64,000 nt of DNA, taken from positions 83,438,753 through 83,502,752 of the forward strand of contig CM051456.1 of NCBI GenBank assembly GCA_028274465.1. The letters run 5' to 3'. Numbering within the stretch: position 1 is the first letter of the stretch; every line of letters begins with the position of its first letter. Position numbers and translations under genes: made by a program. Of this stretch, positions 1-8,260 are shown in pieces. Origin of the DNA: Plantago ovata (Eukaryota > Streptophyta > Magnoliopsida > Lamiales > Plantaginaceae). The notes under the pieces were generated by a model that did not search any database, was not told where the DNA came from, and saw nothing but the letters and a program-made list of their open reading frames with translations.

Positions 1-829
1 CAACTAAACGTGCTTTGTTTCTTGTTACTTCACCAGACTCACTTAGCTTGTTTCTGAACACCCACTTTGTACCAATAGCTTTCTTGCCTTCAGCAAGTGG
101 TACAAGTTTCCAGACATTGTTTCTTTCAAATTTATCCAGTTCTTCTTGCATTGCCTTGAATCATTCAGAATGTTTTAGAGCTTCTTCTATGGTCTTAGGT
201 TCAATTTCTGAAACAAAGCAAGAGAACAATGATTCTACTTCTACGACATTTGCTTCTTCAGCAAGTCCATGAGTAGCAGAAACTTTGGATCTAGTCACTT
301 GACGTTTATCAATATCACCAATCATATCCGTAGAGGGATGATCTCTAATCCGTTTGTTAACAGTCTTTCTGCTCGTTGGATCTAGATATATTTGCTCATC
401 AGCATGTGACTCTTCAGCATGTACTTGTTCAGTACTACTGGTATTTTGTGTCTCTGCTGAGATTGGTTCATCAGCAACTGCTTGTTCAGCATTGCTAGAT
501 TGTGGTAACTCATCAGCAGGCACGGGAGATTGTGTAGTTTCAGCAACTTCCGGAGCAACTGCGTCTTTTGCTGGAAATTCTTTGTCGTGAACTACATTTA
601 TCTTGTCATGACTTGGGGGAGGAGAGTCATTGTCAGAATCATCATTTAGTTCAATTGACTTGATTTGCCTAGCATTAGATTCAGATCTTTGCTCATGTAT
701 GATTAGCTTTTTCATACATTCTGATATTTCTTCTTCAGCAGGCACTCCTTGTGTCTTTTCGTAGAATACAACATGCACTGATTCTTCGATCTTTTGTGCC
801 TTTTTGATGTAGACACTATAAGCTTTACT
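1..829 (-). pseudogene. Copia-A (Sirevirus) linker and N-terminal RT fragment
   Basis: Read on the minus strand this is the acidic linker between integrase and reverse transcriptase (HVVFYEK, then SDNDSPPPSHDK and many Ala-Glu pairs), followed by the start of a Ty1/copia RT ([16 protein letters not shown]). The same segment occurs four more times in the window (28974-29494, 39960-40520, 46700-46812, 63371-64000), which identifies it. It would be part of the Gag-Pol polyprotein in the virus-like particle. It is broken: the codon after KHSE, Trp in the intact relatives, is TGA at about 159-161. At about 829-835 the linker joins protease-region sequence directly, so integrase has been deleted. 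The fragment continues past the left edge of the window. Confidence 0.9.
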
Positions 830-1164
830 AGCTTCACGTCACCAAAGCCTTTTGTAGGACTAGAGCCTCCACCAGCAAACCTTATTGTTGGACCTTTAGA
901 CCACCGTCTATAGTTTATAAGGTTATTGTTGTTGCCCGTCATGTGCTTTCCACAACCATTGTCAAAGTGCCAGATTGCATCGTTTGTCTCCGTGGCTGAA
1001 GTCTGCACAATCAAGAGCAAACAAGTGAATTATCCAATATTGGATGTCCATTAACATGTTCAAGAATGCGTCCAGTAGAAACCCAAGTCTTAAGTTTTTC
1101 AACTTTGACTTGTTTTCTACTTGCTGAGGAACTAGAAGGTTTTGAGCCAAAAGACTTTTGATTT
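830..1164 (-). pseudogene. Copia-A protease and gag C-terminal fragment
   Basis: In minus-strand order this holds the C-terminal tail of gag (KPSS-type region, then KSKLKNLRLGF) and the retroviral-type aspartic protease with DNGCGKHMTG, the copia equivalent of D-S/T-G, at about 900-985. Asn replaces the usual Ser or Thr after the Asp, so the active site is probably lost. The gag part continues beyond the Tat insertion at 25081, which shows that 1164 and 25076 were adjacent before that insertion. Integrase, expected next, is missing. Confidence 0.85.
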
Positions 1165-1169
1165 GAGCT
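1165..1169. repeat. Target-site duplication of the Tat element (left copy)
   Basis: GAGCT here is repeated exactly at 25076-25080. The two copies directly flank TG...CA LTR termini and lie in a continuous copia gag reading, which fixes the Tat insertion point to the base. Confidence 0.97.
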
Positions 1170-1943
1170 TGTTGAAGGGTAATTCGTGCTTCTTTCTAAG
1201 TTCGCAGTGAGTCGCTATGGTCAACCTATTCTATGTCTTATTCATGTAGTGTTCCTCCTGAAATGATAGGAAACCTTCTTGTAGCTTCCTCACACCTGAA
1301 ATAGACTAGAGGGGGGGGGGGTTAGTGTCTCTTACCCGGTCTGTAAGGTATCAGACCGGAGCGACGACTTTACGTGTAGGGAGCTGAAGACTTCCCTAGT
1401 GAGAGAAATATTGAGTGGTGGTTGTGAGGTATTAATGCTTACTGTTGAGAAGTGAATGAAGCCTTTATATACTTGTGGACTTTTATCTCCAGGTCGCGTA
1501 GGATCTCTACACGTGTACGACTGAGATTGAAGCCTTCCTCGGCCCAGGCCCATTAGGGAGGTCCATGGGCCTTGGCCCAATGGAGCAACCCTTGCTGGTC
1601 GCTCAGGGTCCTCGTGTCTTCCTTGTACGTAGAGGGTGCAAGTAGTGTCCTGCCCAGTTTCTCTCAAGGAGCGTTACCTTGACGTAAGGTACTCCTCGAG
1701 CCGTAGAGATGCTACTCGAGCCATAGAGATGCTCTTCGAGCTCAATGGTTGCTTTGTCCTTGTAATGAGCTTATTTTGAGGGTTGGCCTCCTAGTGATGG
1801 TCGGTCCTTATGTTGGTCGAACCACACCTTAGTGACATACTTGGGTGTGGTCGCGCCCCTTGAGGGACGGCCTATGATGCTTTGTCGCGCTCTTAGACCG
1901 CTCCAGTTCGTACATGCGGACTGGACATATTTCAACACTAACA
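1170..1943 (-). repeat. Tat element 3' LTR
   Basis: 774 bp, TG...CA ends, paired with 24302-25075. It contains a run of 11 G at 1311-1321, a minus-strand TATA box at 1464-1471 and a short tandem repeat of about 20 bp based on CTCGAGCCRTAGAGATGCT at about 1693-1740. It is assigned as the 3' LTR because the PPT abuts it on the right. Confidence 0.95.
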
Positions 1944-1957
1944 TATGTCCCCCTAGT
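1944..1957 (-). other. Tat element polypurine tract
   Basis: On the element sense strand the LTR is immediately preceded by ACTAGGGGGACATA, a G-rich purine tract in the position where plus-strand DNA synthesis starts. Confidence 0.8.
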
Positions 1958-2639
1958 TTCCAAGTATCTTTGTAGAAGATAGTTGAGGAACTATGTTGAA
2001 GTAGAGGTCGAGCAGAGCTTCGACTAGTAGTGGGCGAAAAAAGATTTCCATATTCGCACCTTGGTATCTTTCCCTCCTCCTATCTCTCCCTCCCCCCTTT
2101 TTATAGGGTGCGAGCGGACGTTGCTCGGACCTTATGAAAAGAGGTATGTTTGCTGGGCAGAGATCGGATCCGGGTAAGTATTCCTTGGTGGAATGGAATG
2201 ACTGCTTGCCGCTTTTTCTTCGCCAACTATCTCGAGGAGAGATAATTCTTGGAGTGGAATGGAATGACTGCTTGTCGCTTTTTCTTTGCCAACTATCTCG
2301 AGGAGAGATAATTCTTGGAGTGGCTCCTCGATCCATCATAATGTATCCGTCAATTTTTTGTCTTGCCATCCTTTTTTATCTGTGAAATCTCGAGGAGTGA
2401 TGCTTTTGGTCGTCGCTCTATGCCTGAGCCGAGTGGTGCGGTGCTCGCGCTACGAATTACCTACTGTGATTAGGTAATTCGCGCTGGCATGGGAAAGTGT
2501 GCCCGAGCCCGAGCGGGAGCGCGGAGGGTAAAATAGGAAATTCACCAGGCGGCGGTGATCTGAGCTGTTGAGAGCTGCCACGTGTTCGGTCCAGATGGAG
2601 CGAGGGGCACCGACGGTTCAAATTCCTCGGATACCCTTC
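1958..2639 (+). promoter_or_regulatory. Upstream region of the Tat antisense gene, with a 66-bp tandem duplication
   Basis: There is no convincing ORF. A 66-bp unit is tandemly duplicated at 2189-2254 and 2255-2320, with the two copies differing at only a few bases; each holds CTCGAGGAGAGATAATTC. The region lies between the PPT and a good TATA box (2640-2647) for the plus-strand gene, so promoter function is inferred. Short plus- and minus-strand ORFs here look accidental. Confidence 0.6.
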
Positions 2640-2647
2640 TATAAATA
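2640..2647 (+). promoter_or_regulatory. TATA box of the antisense gene
   Basis: TATAAATA sits about 200 bp upstream of a clear splice donor and 720 bp upstream of the antisense start codon. Transcription would start near 2670-2680. It lies on the strand opposite gag-pol, so it serves the antisense gene and not the LTR. Confidence 0.7.
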
Positions 2648-2670
2648 GGTGAGGACCGATCTCATTTTTC

Positions 2671-2851
2671 ACTTTCTGCAAAAATTTTTACTGAGAGCCT
2701 TTGATAGAGCGAGGAGCGTTAAAGATAGATCGAAGAGCATTAAAGTGAGATCGAAGAGCATTTCCGGAGTTATTCAGGCGAACCCACAGTTCCGTTTTCG
2801 GGCGGATCTAGTAGCTTCCGAGTTCAATTCCGACTTCAATCGCTTAAACAA
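2671..2851 (+). other. Predicted non-coding first exon of the antisense gene
   Basis: This runs from the expected start site, about 30 bp below the TATA box, to the donor CAA|GTAAGT at 2851/2852. It contains no ATG frame that continues into the main ORF. The exact 5' end is inferred. Confidence 0.55.
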
Positions 2852-3365
2852 GTAAGTCCTTCACAGTTACTCGAATATAATTACTTGAATGCTTGCTACT
2901 TTTCATTTTCTTTCCTTTTGCTACCACGGCCGCCTGCCGTCCGCCCATCTCCGCCGCCTGAGCCTCTGCCGGCGTACGGCTGGGCCTTAATTGATGCTTA
3001 CCGGACTTAATAACATACCTAAATGGACTGTAAAACTTGCTTTTTTCCGTTAATTCACATGCTTGAACTTCTGTAGATTTCGTAATTCTCCCCGTTTTTA
3101 ATTTTCTGTAAACCCCATTGCCTCCTCAAATTGGCCGTGTAAAATGCTAAGTATGGAGCGGTTGGTCGCTCCCTGGATACTTATCTTCATATGTTTTTTG
3201 CTCCTCGCTCTGCTTATACTTTGTCGTAGAGTAACTTCTTTTGTACTTATGCCCTTTTTCTTGAGATTTATCTCTGTTCGGGAGGTCGAGCATAATCAAT
3301 ATACATAAACGGACCTCTCGAACTATCACCACCCATCCTTACTCTTTTTCTGGCCAACCTTTTAG
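2852..3365 (+). other. 5'UTR intron of the antisense gene
   Basis: The donor GTAAGT at 2852 and the acceptor CTTTTAG ending at 3365 give a 514-nt, T-rich intron. The acceptor lies one base before the start codon at 3367, a common plant leader-intron layout. No transcript evidence is available. Confidence 0.6.
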
Positions 3366-3366
3366 G

Positions 3367-4908
3367 ATGTCCGAGAGGAGCGACGACAGTCAAAACCGTC
3401 ACGACGCTCTCGATTACGGAAGCGATCAGGAGACGTCCGAGGAGACATCCGTATCGGCCACCTTCCTAGATCAGACCATGGAACTCTCCTCTGATCACGA
3501 AGAACCGGCGCCTCAGGTCGAAGAGGTTGACGGTGAGGAGAGTGAAGAGGAGGAGCTCGAGGAAGGAGAAGAGGATGTGGAATCTGGTGAAGAAGATGAT
3601 TCCGAAGAGGAGGAGGATGAGGAGCAGTTCCGTCTGGAAGTCCGAAGAAGACGGAATGCCGACGAGCTTTTTATTGATGATCGGACCGAAGCAGAAGAGG
3701 GTCCTCCAGATACTGGTGTCCTGGCCGCCATGTTAACACAAGCTGCCCAGGTTTTAGGGCGTGACTATGGTGTTCGAGGTAACGTAGATCCATCGCCTAT
3801 CCGAGTAGAGGATATGGACGATACCGAGCAGCCTACGCCTGAGCTTGCTTGGTTCGAGGAAGGGGAACATTCTTTCCAAGAAGGCCAGCGTGAGGATATC
3901 GAGGAGCCTTCTTCGTCTCAGGTACGTAAGTCCGAACTTCCTGTGCAAACTGTTCGTTGCACAGTAATTAGTAGCGATGAGGATTCCCCAGTGCAGATTC
4001 TTGATCTCCACGGGAATGAAGCTGGTCCGAGCCGGAGTTTTCCATCTCCTTCGTTTTCTGAGATGAACCGGAATGCAGAGCGAGAACTGCTCATTCAAGG
4101 GAAGTATTACATCGATGATGCTATTCCCTATGAGATTATCGATCCTACACAGATAGATTTCAGCTTCCCCGCGACGAGCAATGTAAGACCTCCCATTCCG
4201 AGCGAGGAGGCTGAAGGAGAGCGGGCAAGGGCTGTGCTTGAACGCGATCGCAAGCGTAAGAGGGGCGAGAAGGTTTCGTCTTCTGAGGATAAGGAAGAAG
4301 CTGCCCATGCTCCGGGTAAGGCCCCGAAGAGATCGAAGAGGAAAGCTTCTCGATCGAAGAAGAAAAATGACGATGCCGAAGAGAATGTCAAGATTACTGT
4401 GGCCAGCGGGAAGAAGTTTACCCGAGGACCTAAGGATGTTGATCTCCCCGATCCCCAAGGCGAGAAGAACGAAGATGGTTTGATTCCGACAACCGCCTCG
4501 ATGGTGAGAAAGGAAGAGATACCATCCATAAGGCAAAAGTATCGGCTAAGCAAGAGGAAGATTGACATCCTCGTGCCGAAGCCCGACCAGACGTTCTACA
4601 ATGCACCACCCGGTTATATGGCTGTGCATCTACTGACATTGGATCGAGGATGGATCCTTCCTTTTTGCGACCCCTTCAAGTATATCATCAACTAGTTGGG
4701 CCTCGCTCCATGGCAACTTCTCCCCAGTGCATTCGGCACTCTTATCTGTTTCGGGGTACTCTGCAAGAAGTTCAGGATCCCGGTGAACTTTCATAATTTC
4801 AACCAGCTTTTCAGAGTCTCGATGAGCTCTGGAAACAAATTCTTTTATTACTTTAACACTCGCCCCGGCCTTGGATTTATCGTGGACGCTCCATCCTCCT
4901 AGGGCTAC
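3367..4908 (+). pseudogene. Antisense gene of the Tat element, coding exon 2 (5' part)
   Basis: The start MSERSDDSQ is followed by a Glu/Asp-rich stretch (residues about 55-85) and two basic clusters (RDRKRKRGEK near 297, KRSKRKASRSKKK near 322) that look like nuclear localisation signals. After about residue 405 it resembles the plant 'putative gypsy-type transposon' domain (Pfam Transposase_28 type): PPGYM, then WQLLPSAFG, then FYYFNTRPG. The frame stays open apart from TAG codons at 4693-4695 and 4900-4902. It is then cut by Gypsy2 exactly after the GCTAC target site, and it resumes in frame at 15191. Role unknown; related antisense ORFs are known from Tat elements. The coding density and opposite strand argue it is a real element-borne gene, now broken. 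Confidence 0.8.
4904..4908. repeat. Target-site duplication of Gypsy2 (left copy)
   Basis: GCTAC here and at 15186-15190 flank the Gypsy2 LTR ends exactly. Removing the insert and one copy restores the antisense reading frame. Confidence 0.97.
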
Positions 4909-6319
4909 TGATGATGTCGTTTTTCACCAATTAAATTTGTTTTAAAAGCCTAAGAACACTTACCACTACACAAACTAGAGTGCAATGGCAAGTTGTTCCC
5001 GAGTGTCGTTCTCTCGGGACCTAACGTGGCTTTGCTTGGGGTTTTTGCAAGAAATTTCAGTCAACGAGTTCAAAGTTTGATAGAATCAATTCCTTTGAAC
5101 AATAGCAACGAGAAATCAGATTTATGTAAACAAGATTGGAAAACGGTTGGTGGTAGAAATCAAATACACATGCATGGGTTACGTATATGCTCACAAGTTC
5201 AGGGCGTAGAACCTTCGATCAAGTCTGCTAAGCAACTTGTCTAGGCAAATTTAAGACACACATCATGAAAGATCACTATCAATAATTTAGAGGTGCTTGT
5301 CACCAACACCATTTATCTAGCATGCTACAAATCTCTAACATACAGCCCTATAGCTTTCATTGACCAAGAGTTTGTCACTATACTCAATTCGAATATATTT
5401 TATAGGCAACTAAGAATCATATGAAGGGATTTGCAGCAAGATTGAATCACAATCTCATGTAAGCATAAACATAACCCATAACATGCATATTCTACATTCT
5501 ACCACCAACACAAAAGATTTAGCTACTCATATTCATCAACATAGACATCAATTCATATGAATAATAATTGGAATTCATCATATCAAACTACAAGACAAGA
5601 GAGTGATACAAGTTACCACCAAAGCTGTCACTAATCGGTGGAAAGCAAAGAACACCTCTCCGTAGATGATTACAAAGGATGAATCCTCAATCAAAACCTT
5701 GAATCCCAAGCTAAAGTACAAAGAAATCTGAATATTCTCTGAGTTTTGAGGCTTAGGAGCTCTCCAAAACGAAGTTACAGTTCAAAAGATATTCAAAAAA
5801 TGATCAAAGATCAGATCTAAGAAGGAAAATCCGAAAACGTAACCGCTGCCAAGCGGACCGCTTGGAGAAGCCAAGCGGAGCGCTTGGCAAGCGAAGCGCT
5901 TCGGGCACTCCAAGCGCAGCGCTTCGCTTGGCTTCTGTGCCAAAGCTCCTGGAAATTGAAGCGAAGCGCTTCACTATTCCAGGCGCTTAGCTTGGCTCCT
6001 GGGCAGATTTTTGTCTTCAAACTCAATCTTTTTGCCCTCGCATGGCCCTCGGGTGCCTTGTACTCATCCTTCTCGATGCTTATTGAAGCTCAAACACTTA
6101 CGAACAAGCCACGGAGATTGGGGAACTTCAACGGGGCCGTCTTTTCCATCAAAAAGGCTCGTTTTTAGCTCCAAAAACACCGTTTCGTACCTATGTGCCT
6201 GAAAATGCAGAAAACACAAAACGTGACACAATTCTACAAAACTAACCAAAAAACAAGGCTAAAAGATAGCAAAAGAAGGTGAAAACGACAAGATGAACGC
6301 GTCAAACATACGTTCATCA
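4909..6319 (-). repeat. Gypsy2 3' LTR
   Basis: TG...CA LTR paired with 13780-15185. A candidate minus-strand TATA (TATAAAAT) is at 5397-5404. A cluster of GC-rich palindromes lies at 5849-5995. Confidence 0.95.
5849..5995. repeat. Palindrome cluster in the Gypsy2 3' LTR
   Basis: At least five inverted-repeat units with AAGCG/CGCTT arms occur within 147 bp. The first, CCAAGCGGACCGCTTGG, is perfect about a central A. Others are CCAAGCGGAGCGCTTGG, AAGCGAAGCGCTT (twice) and a looser CCAGGCGCTTAGCTTGG. The same units recur at 7987-8114, 12464-12592 and 14720-14861 within this element. Confidence 0.9.
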
Positions 6320-6356
6320 AACTCCCCAAACCAAACCTTTGCTTGTCCTCAAGCAA
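6320..6356 (-). other. Gypsy2 polypurine tract with upstream hairpin
   Basis: The sense strand reads GGTTTGGGGAGTT directly before the LTR (6320-6332). Just upstream is a 7-bp hairpin, TTGCTTG / CAAGCAA, with loop AGGA on the sense strand (6339-6356). A covarying version occurs at 7796-7815 and the same one at 51423-51440 in Gypsy3. Confidence 0.8.
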
Positions 6357-6940
6357 CAAACTAACCTAAATGCAACACAAAAGGAGTCTCATGCCAAGTA
6401 AGATGAACTAATCTATTGAATCTACCAAATTCTTATGAACAAGACCATATGTGCATGACATGCAAGTAGGTTGAAGTATGCCTCGATTGCGAATATACAC
6501 ATTCTCAAGTGCACTTGGTTAAACAAAGGAGTCTCTCGTAACATCTTCTACCTGGACCTGGTCAGTGACGACACAATGATGCATGTTATCATACTACAAT
6601 TGCCCCATGCCTATGAAACCGAGGACTTACTTCTGTTCACCAAGTGAGACTTTTCCTCAAGAGAGGGCGAACCAATACTGGCTCTCATCAAATGAAGGAG
6701 GGTTCCCTTAGAAAGATAACACTCCCCTATTCTACCCAGACTCTCAAGAATGAGTCTCTTTCAACCACTTCTTGAATAGCAAGATGAGGGTGGTCACGAA
6801 CAGGCCTTGGACGAAGGCGACACGAAACAAAAGATAGGATTTACAACTCGATAACTTCACAAGAACAAAATATTTACATGACACTTGACACTTTACTAGA
6901 CTGCTTTTGGCTTGCAACGACCCTTCTTTTGCTTTAGGGT

Positions 6941-7050
6941 CTTATTCTTATTTTCTTTCTTCCCCTTTTTTTTATTTTCTTTTTTCTTTTTTTCTTCCTT
7001 TCTTTTTCTATTTTTTTTTTCTTTTCTTTTTTCTCTTTCCTTTTTTTATA
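6941..7050 (-). repeat. Long pyrimidine (sense-strand purine) tract
   Basis: Almost only C and T on the plus strand, with a few A interruptions. An equivalent tract lies in the same relative place in Gypsy3 (52024-52140 and 56714-56845), so it is a conserved feature of the group and not a random microsatellite. Confidence 0.85.
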
Positions 7051-7090
7051 GGGGCAAGCAGCAGTACTATGTGTCAAAAACACCTCCCCA

Positions 7091-7299
7091 AACCTATTCG
7101 AGAGAATAGGTTTGAGCACAAAGACGAAAAGGAAAAAGGAAAGACTCTTTACAAAGACACCTCCCCAAACCTATTCGAAAGAATAGGTTGGGACACAAAA
7201 CAAAAAGAAAAAGAAAAAGGAAACTTTACAACGACTCAAAGACGAAAGACAAGATCAACGAAGCAACCCCCTCCCCAAACCTATTCGATAGAATAGGTT
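7091..7299. repeat. Three AACCTATTC/GAATAGGTT hairpins
   Basis: Perfect 9-bp arms AACCTATTC and GAATAGGTT enclose 4-nt loops GAGA (7091-7112), GAAA (7168-7189) and GATA (7278-7299), read on the plus strand. Each is directly preceded by CTCCCCAA, the reverse complement of the PPT core. Gypsy3 has the same hairpin twice. Confidence 0.9.
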
Positions 7300-7776
7300 T
7301 AATCCAAGGAATCGCACACCTCACACTACCTCCTTCCTAGGCATTTGGCAATCTCGAATCGAGGTGAAGAACTTGTCGCCTCTTACGTACATAATTACAC
7401 GGGTTACAACCATAGACTCTAACATGCATCATTTCATAAGGCCATCGTGAACCGCAGTAGAAGAAACACCACTCAAGGTGATGTCGAGACTACTAAGCTT
7501 AACTAGTGCACAAGCAAATGTGACAAACCAAGCGAGACAAGCCTCAAACTACTTGCAAAGTGATGCAACATATGATCAATGGTCATAAACACTTAGTCTA
7601 CTCAATAAAAAAGTTCAAAAGACTTGGCAATAAACTCCACACACAACAACGTGCAACAACTAATCTAGGGATGATATGCATGCAAAAATTTGAAAAAACA
7701 CGACAAATCACATGAACTTGAGTAAAATCAGGCATGTACGAACCACACAAGCATATAGTACTGAAAATCCAATACC

Positions 7777-7815
7777 CCCTCCCCAAACCTAAACTTTTGC
7801 TCGTCCTCGAGCAAA
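7777..7815 (-). other. Second PPT-like box and hairpin
   Basis: CCTCCCCAAACCT followed by the 8-bp hairpin TTTGCTCG / CGAGCAAA with loop TCCT (plus strand, 7796-7815). It copies the module at the true PPT but with a T:A to C:G change on both arms. Confidence 0.75.
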
Positions 7816-7986
7816 GAAAAATTGAAAGAAAAGGAAAAATTGGATTGAGAGTACACTTCCCTGAGATAAAGGTTCGTGTCCAATCTCCTATATATGAGTA
7901 GTACCTGAAAGGACTCAAGAAACAAGTGAAAACGGGTGCGCAAAGGTGAGAAGAATGGAAAAACGAGGAAAATCCGGGTTCAGGGT

Positions 7987-8114
7987 CCAAGCGGTTCGCT
8001 TGGCCAAGCGGAGCGCTTGGGAGTCTCCAGGCGGTCCGCTTGAATTTCCAGGAAGTTGCAAAACCTCCTAGAATTTGAAGCGGACCGCTTGGCCCTTCCA
8101 GGCGCTTCGCTTGG
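7987..8114. repeat. Palindrome cluster downstream of Gypsy2 integrase
   Basis: Includes CCAAGCGGTTCGCTTGG, CCAAGCGGAGCGCTTGG, AAGCGGACCGCTT and CCAGGCGCTTCGCTTGG. It is the same unit family as in the LTR, 120-150 bp downstream of the pol stop codon. Confidence 0.9.
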
Positions 8115-8260
8115 CCCTGTTTCCAGATTTTCGATGTTTTTCCTCTCTTAATCATCTAAGGCACCAAGACAAAAACTAAACTAAACTAATCACGACAAAA
8201 GGCACACAGGCCACAACTACAAAAGCAAATAAAGAGCATGCAAGAAACTAAATAAATGAA

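Larger units (their letters stand above)
6357..8260 (-). other. Gypsy2 3' non-coding region
   Basis: There is no supported gene. It contains a 110-base pyrimidine run (6941-7050, purine on the sense strand), three copies of a hairpin next to PPT-like boxes (7091-7112, 7168-7189, 7278-7299), a second PPT-plus-hairpin module (7777-7815) and a palindrome cluster (7987-8114). Short Lys/Glu-rich or Phe-rich ORFs here are artefacts of the pyrimidine run. Confidence 0.8.

Noticed and set aside
3513..3731. Ser-rich minus-strand ORF opposite the acidic stretch of the antisense gene
   Set aside because: A shadow of GAR/GAN codons; the plus-strand frame is longer, spliced and domain-bearing.
6907..7296. 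Phe/Leu-rich and Lys/Glu-rich ORFs (also at 51884-52206 and 56593-56899)
   Set aside because: They are translations of pyrimidine runs and have no start context or homology.
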